Shown: positions 27,374 through 35,455 of the stretch, in pieces | Numbering within the stretch: position 1 is the stretch's first letter | How the letters are laid out: every line of letters begins with the position of its first letter | Assembly (NCBI RefSeq): GCF_013385635.1 | Contig: NZ_JACAPR010000016.1 | Coordinates: 62,001 to 126,000 of the forward strand | Reading direction: 5' to 3' | DNA length: 64,000 nt | Source: Pseudomonas gingeri | GTDB taxonomy: Bacteria > Pseudomonadota > Gammaproteobacteria > Pseudomonadales > Pseudomonadaceae | Program-made: the position numbers and the translations under genes | The notes under the pieces: generated by a model | Told to the model about the DNA's origin: nothing | The model's input: the letters and a program-made list of their open reading frames with translations, nothing else | Database searches by the model: none

Positions 27374-28825
27374 ATGAGCAACACATTTCGCTTCACGGCG
27401 CTTGCCAGCGCGCTGCTGCTGGCTTCCGGCTGTTCCACCAGCCAATTCGATCAACTGGGCAAGGACTATGGCACGGCGATCTTGTGCGGCGCCGGACTGG
27501 TTGCCGGAGGTGCTGCAGGTTATGCCATCAACGGCAAAAAAGGCGCGTTGATTGGCGCTGCCGCCGGCACAGCCGTGGGTTGTTACGCCGGCTCCGTGTG
27601 GCAAAGCCGGATGCAGGAGCTGGACCGCATCGCCAAGGAAGAAAACCTGAAAATCAGCTCGCAACAACTGCAAACGGCCTCGGCCACACCGAATGCAGCT
27701 CCGGTCGATGCCGGCGTTGTAACACAGATAGAAGACTCGGGGATGTTTGCGAGCGGTTCCGACCAACTCACCCTCAGTGGTCAACGCAGCGTGAGCAAAG
27801 TAGCTGCGGTCTATGCCAACGTCGACCCAAAATTGGTCAGCACACGACGCCTGCTGGTGGTCGGCCATACGGATGCCACGGGCAGTGGCGCCACCAATCA
27901 GAAACTCTCCGAGCGCCGCGCACGCACCGTAGGCAAAGCATTGATGGCCGCCGGCATCCCTTCGACCTCGATCTTCTACCAGGGTGCTGGCGCTTCGCGA
28001 CCGATTGCCGACAACAGTACCCTCGAAGGCCGTAACGAAAATCGTCGGGTAGAAATCGCCGAACTGACATCCCAGGAAATGCTGGTACTGCGCGCCAAGG
28101 CAGAACAATCGAACGCCAAGTATCTGGCTCATGGTGCCTCCACGGCCAAACCGGTCAGCAAACCGGCCACACCTGCGCCTGTGACAGACTCGACCGTTCC
28201 AGCCCCCGTGGCGTCCACCAGCAGCACCGCAAACAACAGGGCGAAACCAAGTGTCGACTTCGGCGGCGTCCCCACCTCCAGCAAACAATGGAACCTGGGC
28301 CAAAACATCACGCCGAAAAGCGGGGGTTTCAGCCTGTTGAGCAGCGCCTACGCCAATGCGATCCCGGTCGGCAGTTGCCAGGACGATATGCCCCGCGAAA
28401 GCGGCGAGGTCAAGAGCCTGGCCACGGACAAGCCACTGGACGGGGTCAAGACCCGCGACTACCTGCCCGGCTACAACAACCGGGTCTGGGCCAATACCGT
28501 CAATGGCAACCTGGTCACCATCTCGCCGGTATCGATCCTTCGCGACGGCGCCGAGGTCGGCAAGCAACCCTTTATTCAAGTCGTGAAAGGCTATGACGAA
28601 GGCAATCGCAAGGCTCTGCCGAAGATGAACGCTGTCGCCAACACCTATGAAGGTGAGAAGGAAGTCCTGTACCGCGTATTCATCAATGAACCCAAGGCAC
28701 CGGTGGCCTGCATGGACGTTGTATTCAGCAAAGGCAATGCCACCGCCGAACGCGGCGCGTTGTTCTACCCCGTCGGCGACCAGAGCTACACCGTTGCCTA
28801 TGCCCCCGTCAGCACCCAGCGGTAA
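27374..28825 (+). CDS. OmpA-family lipoprotein, first gene of an envelope cassette
   Basis: A 483-residue outer-membrane lipoprotein. The signal 'ALASALLLASGC' is lipidated at C20. Residues about 35-78 form a Gly-zipper, 'GLVAGGAAGYAINGKKGALI'. Residues about 120-235 are an OmpA-type peptidoglycan-binding domain with 'VVGHTDATGSGATNQKLSER' and 'NENRRVEI'. A Ser/Thr/Pro/Ala linker leads to a C-terminal domain (about 330-483) of unknown fold with two Cys (in 'VGSCQDD' and 'VACMDV') that could form a disulfide. It is 18 bases upstream of a polytopic membrane protein and in series with an exported vWA-like protein, suggesting an anchored trans-envelope complex. The C-terminal domain is not recognised. 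Confidence 0.85.
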   Translation: MSNTFRFTALASALLLASGCSTSQFDQLGKDYGTAILCGAGLVAGGAAGYAINGKKGALIGAAAGTAVGCYAGSVWQSRMQELDRIAKEENLKISSQQLQTASATPNAAPVDAGVVTQIEDSGMFASGSDQLTLSGQRSVSKVAAVYANVDPKLVSTRRLLVVGHTDATGSGATNQKLSERRARTVGKALMAAGIPSTSIFYQGAGASRPIADNSTLEGRNENRRVEIAELTSQEMLVLRAKAEQSNAKYLAHGASTAKPVSKPATPAPVTDSTVPAPVASTSSTANNRAKPSVDFGGVPTSSKQWNLGQNITPKSGGFSLLSSAYANAIPVGSCQDDMPRESGEVKSLATDKPLDGVKTRDYLPGYNNRVWANTVNGNLVTISPVSILRDGAEVGKQPFIQVVKGYDEGNRKALPKMNAVANTYEGEKEVLYRVFINEPKAPVACMDVVFSKGNATAERGALFYPVGDQSYTVAYAPVSTQR

Positions 28826-28843
28826 ACCAGGGAGAAACCGAAC

Positions 28844-30475
28844 GTGCAAGAATCCGCGATGGCTGCCTTCAAAGCCTTTATTGCTGCAAACGAGATGGCG
28901 ATCATCAGCCTCACCGCCCTCTTCGTAACACTCTGCCTGCTCAAGTTCTATTGGGAAAAGGTCGGTTACTTCGCCATGCGCATCTGGCACGGCGTGCCGC
29001 TCATCGGTACGGTATCGCGCCTGGCGGGCAGGGAGCCGACCGTTCGCCCGGACGGCTGGACCAGTTCCGAATATGAGCTGTGCAACAGCTACTACGAAAC
29101 CTACGACAAGGTCGACAAGAGCCCGGAGTTCTTTCGCCAATGCCAGGACTACCTGAAGAAGATCGGCGAAGCCGGCCGCCGACCTCGTCCGGCCTGGGTA
29201 TTTGTTCTCGCCGCAGTGCTGTTGGTCGTGGAAGCGATCGGCTTCGGTTATGTGCTGTCGGGATGGCTGAGCCTCGACGCCTCGGCCAGTGACAAACGTT
29301 ACCAGGCGATCGGCGTGGCGATTCTGCTGGCGGTGATTTCCTGTGGTTTTGCCGAGGCAGCGGGCCATGCCATCCACCACAACAACCTGATCAAGAAGGC
29401 CCGTGCCTGGTGGCGTGGCGACTCGTCCGATTCGCGCTCCAGCCACCTCAAGCAAATCGACTCGGTCAATATCGAAGACAGCTTCAGCGACAGCAACGAC
29501 AAGGACTACAACCGCATCCTGGCGCGTATCGCGACGTCCGTGGAAGTCGCGCCCAAGTATCTGCTGATCGGTGCATTCGTGGCCATTATCCTGATCATGT
29601 CCGTCGCCGCGTTCGTAGTTCGCGCCAAGACCCTCGATAGCATCCAGGACGAAATGGTCAACTCGATGCGCGCGGAGAGTTCGAACAACGCCAGCGCAGC
29701 TCATGCCAGCCCGTTCGAACTACCGGATGAGTCCCAGGCCGTCAACGACAGCGCCGACAACAAGACCATTGACGACAAGATGCAGGCGATCCGTGAAGCT
29801 TCGCTGACCACCTACATGATCTTGTCGGTGATCTACATTGCCATCCAGTGCATCACCTGCTGGCTGGCGAGCATCTTCGGCTTTGCCGGCGTGCACTCGC
29901 GCCGTGCCTATGACTACACGCACAAATTCAACAGTGCAGATGAAATGGTGCGCTGGCTTGAACGCGAGCGCACGAAGATTTCCGGCCACGCGGACCATAA
30001 GCTGAGCATGCTCCAGCAGAAGCTCTCCAGCCGTGAAACCAACCGCGCCGAGCACCTGAACGCCATGAAGGGCGCGGCGATCCAGAAGCGCGATTTCAAT
30101 GCCTATGTGATGGTACGGCGCACCGCGGAGAAAGCCCTGCAGTTCGGCAATGAAAGAATCAATGCCATGCCTGCCCCGATCGTCGAACCAACTCCGCTGG
30201 CTGTCGCCCCCGCCCAATCGACGGTGCCGGTGCCCGCCCTGCAGGCAGTGATCGCGGCCCTACCCGAGCACGCACCGATTGTCTCGGCTCCGGTATCAGT
30301 ACCCGCCGAGATCGATGCCAACAGCTTCCACGACCTGACCAGTGTCACCGATGAGCAACTGCCGACCTTGGCCAAGGCCCTGAAGCAGACCGAGGAAACC
30401 CTCAAGAGCGTCCGTGACCAACAGCTGTTGTTGAAGCAGTTGGGCATCTTCAAAGTCGGTGGGGTCAACGCATGA
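28844..30475 (+). CDS. Polytopic inner-membrane protein of the envelope cassette
   Basis: The GTG at 28844, after CAGGGAG, gives 543 residues. Five hydrophobic segments are visible, at about 18-36, 112-140, 152-175, 238-260 and 322-350. A long, charged, probably cytoplasmic C-terminal tail follows, with a coiled-coil-like 'KLSMLQQKLSSRETNRAE' and a Pro/Ala-rich linker. A His/Glu-containing helix, 'GFAEAAGHAIHHNN', lies at about 165-180. I recognise no family. It is not a clear MotA/TolQ homologue, although a motor-like or signalling role with the OmpA lipoprotein is conceivable. Its last 4 bases overlap the next gene, showing tight coupling. Confidence 0.8.
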   Translation: MQESAMAAFKAFIAANEMAIISLTALFVTLCLLKFYWEKVGYFAMRIWHGVPLIGTVSRLAGREPTVRPDGWTSSEYELCNSYYETYDKVDKSPEFFRQCQDYLKKIGEAGRRPRPAWVFVLAAVLLVVEAIGFGYVLSGWLSLDASASDKRYQAIGVAILLAVISCGFAEAAGHAIHHNNLIKKARAWWRGDSSDSRSSHLKQIDSVNIEDSFSDSNDKDYNRILARIATSVEVAPKYLLIGAFVAIILIMSVAAFVVRAKTLDSIQDEMVNSMRAESSNNASAAHASPFELPDESQAVNDSADNKTIDDKMQAIREASLTTYMILSVIYIAIQCITCWLASIFGFAGVHSRRAYDYTHKFNSADEMVRWLERERTKISGHADHKLSMLQQKLSSRETNRAEHLNAMKGAAIQKRDFNAYVMVRRTAEKALQFGNERINAMPAPIVEPTPLAVAPAQSTVPVPALQAVIAALPEHAPIVSAPVSVPAEIDANSFHDLTSVTDEQLPTLAKALKQTEETLKSVRDQQLLLKQLGIFKVGGVNA

Positions 30476-31308
30476 AGCGCCTCAAGCTGCTCATGCTGGC
30501 CGCCCTGGTAATACCCGGTGTGGCCATGGCCGGCGAGCGCAATGACCTGCAAAGCTGCTATGAGACAGCGCAACTACTGGAGCTGAAACCCACATCGCCG
30601 GATCGTGAACTGATCGTCGTGGTGGATGAGACCGTCCCGGTTCCGGAAGACATCCAGAAGCAGGCCTGGGGACAGATCAGCCGCTTCGTGCAACCGGGAG
30701 ACAGCGTCAAGCTCTACAGTTTCTCCGCCTTCCTGCCGGGCGAGTACCTGCGCCTGCTGTACGCGGGACAGCTCGACAGGAACGCAGGGGAAGAAGCCCG
30801 CGACGACGCCAGCGCACGCAAGCTACGCACGCTCGACCAGTGCCTGGCACGCCAGCCGAAGACCTTTGAAGCTGGCTTCGGCAAGCTGTTCGTCAAGAGT
30901 CTTCGCGAAGCGCGCCAGGACATTCCGCGAAGCGAAATCATGAATGCCCTGCGCAAGATCGGCGAAGACATCAAGGCCTCGGACAAAGTCAGCGACCACG
31001 TGGTACTGCTGATCAGCGATATGCTGGAAAACAGTGACTACACCAGCTTCTACGCGAAAAACCAGATCAAGAACCTGGTGGTCGCCGACGAACTGAAAAA
31101 GGCCCAGTCCCACAATCTGTTCGCCGACCTGTCCGGTGCGCGCATCTATGTAACAGGCGCAGGCCTGATCACCGATGACGTCAAGCAAAGCTATCGCTCA
31201 GGCAAGACCATGGATGCGCTGAACCAGTTCTGGAGCGAATACTTCAGCCACTCCAACGCCTCGCTGAACGGCTTTGGTACGCCAAGCCTGGGTGGGGACT
31301 TGAAGTAA
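30472..31308 (+). CDS. Exported vWA-like protein of the envelope cassette
   Basis: A 278-residue protein with a Sec signal peptide, 'MKRLKLLMLAALVIPGVAMA', cleaved after A20. The order of hydrophobic strands resembles a von Willebrand A fold: strand 'RELIVVVDETVP', later 'KLYSFSAFLPGEY', then 'VVLLISDMLENSDYTSF'. The metal-site DxSxS is replaced by DET, so a standard MIDAS is missing. Its ATG overlaps the upstream gene (ATGA). Placed in the periplasm, it could bridge the inner-membrane partner and the OmpA-like lipoprotein. The fold is inferred from pattern only. A shared bidirectional terminator follows. Confidence 0.78.
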   Translation: MKRLKLLMLAALVIPGVAMAGERNDLQSCYETAQLLELKPTSPDRELIVVVDETVPVPEDIQKQAWGQISRFVQPGDSVKLYSFSAFLPGEYLRLLYAGQLDRNAGEEARDDASARKLRTLDQCLARQPKTFEAGFGKLFVKSLREARQDIPRSEIMNALRKIGEDIKASDKVSDHVVLLISDMLENSDYTSFYAKNQIKNLVVADELKKAQSHNLFADLSGARIYVTGAGLITDDVKQSYRSGKTMDALNQFWSEYFSHSNASLNGFGTPSLGGDLK

Positions 31309-31326
31309 TCCCGATCCGCAGGAACG

Positions 31327-31355
31327 AAAAAGCCGCATTGATTCGCGGCTTTTTT
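31327..31355. terminator. Bidirectional terminator after the envelope cassette
   Basis: AAAAAGCCGC pairs with GCGGCTTTTT across the loop ATTGATTC. A runs on one side and T runs on the other serve both the cassette (plus) and the convergent Fsr-type gene (minus). Confidence 0.88.
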
Positions 31356-31418
31356 GCCTCACTTGTACGAGCTGATTCGAGCCGAGTCTTCCACTTCGGC
31401 TCAATTACAGCTCACGAT

Positions 31419-32636
31419 TCAGGCTTTCCTGGTCTTCGGCAACAACACCGCCAGCACCCCGAACAACGGCAGGAACGAGCACAGCGTGTACACGTACTCG
31501 ATACCGTGGATGTCCGCCAGGTGCCCCAGCAGCGCCGCGCCGATGCCGCCGAAACCGAACATCAGGCCGAAGAACACCCCGGCGATCATGCCGACATTGC
31601 CCGGCACCAGTTCCTGGGCAAACACCACGATGGCCGAGAAGGCCGACGCCAGGATAAAGCCGATCACCACGCTGAGCACCGTGGTCCAGAACAGGTCCAC
31701 ATAGGGCAGCATCAGGGTGAACGGCGCCACGCCGAGGATCGAGAACCAGATCACCGCCTTGCGCCCGATCTTGTCGCCGATCGGACCGCCGGCAAAGGTC
31801 CCCGCTGCCACCGCGCCGAGAAACAGGAACAGGTGCAGTTGCGAACTGGCTACCGACAGCTGGAATTTCTCGATCAGGTAGAAGGTGAAATAGCTGGTGA
31901 AGCTGGCCATGTAGAAGTACTTGGAGAACACCAGCAGGCCGAGCACCACCAAGGCACCGAGTACGCGATTCTTCGACAGCCCGTGAGTGGCCTTCTGGCC
32001 CTGCTTGAGCTTGAACAGGTTCAAGTGCGCGCGATACCAGCGACTGATGCCATAGAGCACACCCAGGGCGAACAAGGCGAACAGCCCGAACCAGGCGACA
32101 TTCCCCTGGCCGAACGGGATGATGATCGCCGCCGCCAGCAACGGGCCAAAGGCCGAACCGGCGTTACCACCGACCTGGAAACTCGACTGCGCCAGGCCGT
32201 AACGGCCGCCAGAGGCCAGTCGTGCCACGCGGGAAGCTTCCGGATGAAACGTCGAGGAACCCACACCGATCAGGGCCGATGCCAGGAGGATCAGCGGGAA
32301 ACTGCCAACCTGGGACAACATCAGGATGCCGATCAGGGTGCAGATCATTCCCGCCGGTAACAGCAGCGGTTTCGGATGACGGTCGGTATAAAACCCCACC
32401 CACGGCTGCAACAGCGAGGCGGTGACCTGGAAAGTCAGGGTAATCAGCCCGACCTGGGTAAAGGTCAGTCCGTAGTTGGCCTTGAGCATCGGATAGATCG
32501 ACGGCAGGACCGACTGGATCAGGTCGTTGATCAGGTGCGCCAGCGCCACCGCGCCGATGATGCGCATCACCAGAGGACTGGATTGCGGAGCCGTCGATGC
32601 GACGGTCGCGCCAGCGGACGTTTCAGTGAGAGCCAT
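31419..32636 (-). CDS. MFS exporter of the fosmidomycin-resistance (Fsr) family
   Basis: A 405-residue transporter with 12 hydrophobic helices. The N-terminal half has 'HLINDLIQSVLPSIYPMLKA' and 'GFYTDRHPKP', and mid-protein 'GVGSSTFHPEASRVARLASG' is a hallmark of Fsr-type proteins (drug:H+ antiporters that confer fosmidomycin or related resistance in E. coli). It is monocistronic, convergent with the envelope cassette and divergent from an MCP. The true substrate in this organism is unknown. The ATG at 32636 gives a hydrophilic Ala/Ser/Thr-rich leader before TM1, typical of the family. Confidence 0.9.
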   Translation of the reverse strand: MALTETSAGATVASTAPQSSPLVMRIIGAVALAHLINDLIQSVLPSIYPMLKANYGLTFTQVGLITLTFQVTASLLQPWVGFYTDRHPKPLLLPAGMICTLIGILMLSQVGSFPLILLASALIGVGSSTFHPEASRVARLASGGRYGLAQSSFQVGGNAGSAFGPLLAAAIIIPFGQGNVAWFGLFALFALGVLYGISRWYRAHLNLFKLKQGQKATHGLSKNRVLGALVVLGLLVFSKYFYMASFTSYFTFYLIEKFQLSVASSQLHLFLFLGAVAAGTFAGGPIGDKIGRKAVIWFSILGVAPFTLMLPYVDLFWTTVLSVVIGFILASAFSAIVVFAQELVPGNVGMIAGVFFGLMFGFGGIGAALLGHLADIHGIEYVYTLCSFLPLFGVLAVLLPKTRKA

Positions 32637-32972
32637 GAGGGAATTCCGTCACACGGATGGGTGCATGATTGCAGGTGCGTCAATGTGCCATTTTTTAGTG
32701 CGGCAATACCAGATGCTTGATGAGCTAACGATCCATCCAGGCACAAAGAAATGACTGATAGCTCTTTGCTACTGGTCTGAATCTTGCCTACCTTAGCTCC
32801 TACAGCGCGGCCCCTTACAAAGGGGCCCGAGAATGGGAAGTTTCGCTACAGCGGCCGGCCAACAACGCCCTCACTGGCGAATCTTCCGAGGTCTTTAACG
32901 ACGGCATCCGTCATGACCAACCCGTCATGACCGCACTCAAACAGTGCTGGATGCCTTGAGGAGTGGTCGGGC
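32637..32972. other. 336-bp divergent region between the Fsr-type gene and an MCP gene
   Basis: It contains the promoters of both flanking genes. The only structure I see is the inverted repeat GGCCCCTT-ACA-AAGGGGCC at 32809-32827, which has no T tract, so it is more likely an operator or leader hairpin than a terminator. Confidence 0.4.
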
Positions 32973-35030
32973 ATGCACGCTTTTTTATCACCAGGGATGC
33001 GACTGTTGGGGCGATTCGGTTTCGCCCGCAAATTTCAGGTGCTGTTCCTGCTGTTCATCGTGCCGCTGATGGGTAGCCTGTACATGATCGGCCAGGATTA
33101 CCGCAGCAAACTGGCGCTGATCTCCGAGGAACGTGCCGGTGTCCGCCAACTGTTGGCCCTGGACTCCCTCGACAGCCTGCTGGCCGCCCAACGCGACCGC
33201 GCCGCCCGCTGGCGTGCCACGGAAACCAACCGCCAACCGACACCCGCCACCCTCGCGGCCATGGCCGTACTGGACAAGGCCCAGCCCGAGGTCAAGCAGG
33301 CCATCGAGCAGTTGGGCCAGGCTCTGCAGAACGAAGGCGCCAATGGCGAGACCATGAAGCGTTACCAGGTCCTGCAAGCCACCCTCGAAGGCCTCGACTC
33401 GGCCAGCCTGAGCAAGGTCGGCTGGTGGCCGGACGGCTATGACCGCTTCACCTCTGCCCTGAGCGCCCTGCAAGGCCTACGGGAACAAATCGCCATGGAC
33501 AGCCGGCTGATCCTCGCGCCCTGGATGGAAACCTACCTGCTGACGCAGATCTCCACCCAGTACGCGCCCGACCTGATCGAACGCGTCGGCCGTCTCGCCA
33601 GCGTCGGCCAGGCTTCGGTGGTGTCCGGCCAGTTCAGCCTGCAGAGCCGCCTGCAACTCAAGGACCTGCGCAGCCGCATCGGTGACGCCCGCGACCAATT
33701 GACCAAGACCGGCGCGCAACTGGAAACCCGGCTGCCGGCGCAACTGCAAAGCTGGGCCGGGCGTTACCGGGAAAGCCTGAATCACCTGGACGAAGGCCTC
33801 AAGGCGCTCGACGACGGCATGTTCGGCGGCAGCATCACCCTCAAGCCGGAAGGCTTCGAGAAGACCCTCGACACCTTGCTGGACCAGTTGGCCGGCCTGC
33901 GCCAGGACTCCCTGACCACCCTCGACAGCCGCCTGGACTACTACCACGGCCAGGCCATCCGCCAGTTCACCCTGGTGGCGGTGATCTTCGGCTGCCTGCT
34001 GCTGGCGGCGTTGTACCTGTTCATCTGCCTGCAGGCCTCGATCCGCCGCAGCGCCAGCGGCATCACCCTGCTGGCCGAATCCCTGCGTGACGGCAACCTG
34101 TGCCTGCAGGTGCCGGTGGAAGGTCGCGACGAACTGGCGGCCATCAGCACCGCGCTCAACGTCGCCGTGGTGCAACTGCGCACCAGCCTGCAGGGCGTGG
34201 ACCACGAGAGCCTGCAACTGAGCGACGCCGTGCGCACCCTCAACAGCCACTCCAGCGGCGCCCTCAACGAGGTCGAGGCGCAGCAGCAACAGATCAGCCA
34301 GATCGCCGCGGCGGCCACGCAACTGGCGGCCACCTCCCTCGGTGTCGCCCAGAGCTGCGAACAGGCCTCCGGCAGTGCCCAGAACACCCAGCGCATCGCT
34401 TCGGACAGCAGCCGCGACAGCCAGCGCACCACCGCCAGCATCCAGCAGCTCAACCAGCGCCTGAACGAAACCGCTGCCGCGCTGGGCCGGGTCAGCGAGC
34501 AGGGCCAGCAGATTCAATCGGTGGTCGACACCATTCGTGGTGTCGCCGAACAGACCAACCTCCTCGCCCTCAATGCCGCCATCGAAGCGGCACGAGCCGG
34601 TGAACAGGGCCGTGGCTTTGCCGTGGTGGCCGACGAAGTGCGCAGCCTGTCGCAACGCACCCAGAGTTCCACCGCGCAGATCGCCAGCACCGTCGACAGC
34701 CTGCGCGCCACTGTCAGCCAGGCGGTGGCATTGATGGAAGCGGCCTGCGGCCAGGCGGAAACCGATGCGCAATCGGTGACCGGGCTGGGCGAGCGCCTGG
34801 TGGAAATCGCCAGCGCGGTACAGAGCGTGACCGACACCCTGGCGCAGATCGCCACCGCGGTAGACGAACAGGCGAGCACTGCAGATGAAGTCAGCGGCAA
34901 TATCCAGCAGGTCGACCAGGCGGCAGTCCGGCTGCTCGAAGGAGCCCGTGCGGTGAACCGTGCGGCGGATACCCTGAGCGAAGGCAGCAAGGCCCTGAGC
35001 GACAATACCGGGCGATTCCGCCTGAGTTGA
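32973..35030 (+). CDS. Methyl-accepting chemotaxis protein
   Basis: A 685-residue chemoreceptor starting at the ATG at 32973 (GAGGAG upstream). TM1 is at about 21-39, a long helical periplasmic domain of about 290 residues follows, TM2 is at about 332-356, then HAMP and the signalling domain with 'NAAIEAARAGEQGRGFAVVA'. The periplasmic part is all-helical in appearance ('LLALDSLDSLLAAQRDRAAR'), like NIT or helical-bimodular sensors rather than Cache. The ligand cannot be read from sequence. The gene is followed by a hairpin (35038-35066) and then by tRNA-Met. Confidence 0.92.
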   Translation: MHAFLSPGMRLLGRFGFARKFQVLFLLFIVPLMGSLYMIGQDYRSKLALISEERAGVRQLLALDSLDSLLAAQRDRAARWRATETNRQPTPATLAAMAVLDKAQPEVKQAIEQLGQALQNEGANGETMKRYQVLQATLEGLDSASLSKVGWWPDGYDRFTSALSALQGLREQIAMDSRLILAPWMETYLLTQISTQYAPDLIERVGRLASVGQASVVSGQFSLQSRLQLKDLRSRIGDARDQLTKTGAQLETRLPAQLQSWAGRYRESLNHLDEGLKALDDGMFGGSITLKPEGFEKTLDTLLDQLAGLRQDSLTTLDSRLDYYHGQAIRQFTLVAVIFGCLLLAALYLFICLQASIRRSASGITLLAESLRDGNLCLQVPVEGRDELAAISTALNVAVVQLRTSLQGVDHESLQLSDAVRTLNSHSSGALNEVEAQQQQISQIAAAATQLAATSLGVAQSCEQASGSAQNTQRIASDSSRDSQRTTASIQQLNQRLNETAAALGRVSEQGQQIQSVVDTIRGVAEQTNLLALNAAIEAARAGEQGRGFAVVADEVRSLSQRTQSSTAQIASTVDSLRATVSQAVALMEAACGQAETDAQSVTGLGERLVEIASAVQSVTDTLAQIATAVDEQASTADEVSGNIQQVDQAAVRLLEGARAVNRAADTLSEGSKALSDNTGRFRLS

Positions 35031-35037
35031 AACGGCC

Positions 35038-35074
35038 AAGGCCCGCGGTTTTCGCCGTCGGGCCTTAAGCTTTT
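35038..35074 (+). terminator. Terminator-like hairpin after the MCP gene
   Basis: AAGGCCCG (35038-35045) pairs with CGGGCCTT (35059-35066), followed by a short weak T run. Confidence 0.7.
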
Positions 35075-35105
35075 GATAGCGTAGAGAAAATTTTCAGATA
35101 TTTGC

Positions 35106-35134
35106 TTGACACAACATCGCTCCAAGCGAATAAT
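35106..35134 (+). promoter_or_regulatory. Sigma-70 promoter for tRNA-Met
   Basis: A consensus -35 TTGACA at 35106-35111 and AATAAT at 35129-35134 are separated by 17 bases. The tRNA begins 12 bases after the -10 box. Confidence 0.75.
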
Positions 35135-35145
35135 GCGCGCCACTT

Positions 35146-35222
35146 GGCTACATAGCTCAGTTGGTTAGAGCATAGCATTCATAATGCTGGGGTCCGGGGT
35201 TCAAGTCCCTGTGTAGCCACCA
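35146..35222 (+). tRNA. tRNA-Met (anticodon CAU, elongator type)
   Basis: A 77-base cloverleaf with acceptor GGCTACA pairing with TGTAGCC, encoded ACCA end, D-loop AGCTCAGTTGGTTAGAGC and T-arm GGGTTCAAGTCCC. The anticodon CAT is at 35180-35182. The G1-C72 pair marks an elongator rather than an initiator. A terminator follows at once. Confidence 0.96.
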
Positions 35223-35228
35223 AGTACT

Positions 35229-35262
35229 AAAAACGGCTTACCGCAAGGTAGGCCGTTTTTTT
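35229..35262 (+). terminator. Rho-independent terminator after tRNA-Met
   Basis: AAACGGCTTACC pairs with GGTAGGCCGTTT (one G-U) around the loop GCAA, followed by a run of T. Confidence 0.92.
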
Positions 35263-35352
35263 ATGCTCCGCGAAAAGTGCCGGGGCCGCTTGCAACACAA
35301 GCGTTCGTTTTTACCCGTGATTGCCAGGACCCAAGCCTGAAATACAAACCTT

Positions 35353-35435
35353 GTAGGAGCCGGCTTGCCGGCGATGGCGTCAGGACAAGCACCGCAAGCC
35401 TCAAGGGCCTCATCGCTGGCAAGCCAGGCCCCTAC
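35353..35435. repeat. REPIN (paired inverted REP sequences)
   Basis: GTAGGAGCCGGCTTGCCGGC at the left is mirrored by CTGGCAAGCCAGGCCCCTAC at the right, separated by a short spacer. This is the typical REP doublet of P. fluorescens-group genomes. Confidence 0.85.
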
Positions 35436-35455
35436 AGAGACTTATGCAATCAGCA

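Noticed and set aside
26936..29704. 922-codon minus-strand frame across the OmpA-like and membrane-protein genes
   Set aside because: It covers two well-supported plus-strand genes with signal peptide and lipobox, and shows no recognisable domain.
27374..30475. Zorya or Tol/Mot-type motor system
   Set aside because: An OmpA domain is present, but the membrane protein does not show the MotA/TolQ three-helix pattern and no ZorC/D/E-like genes follow.
35353..35435. Possible CRISPR-like or small-RNA hairpin
   Set aside because: It is a two-unit REPIN; no regularly spaced repeat array and no cas genes occur in the window.
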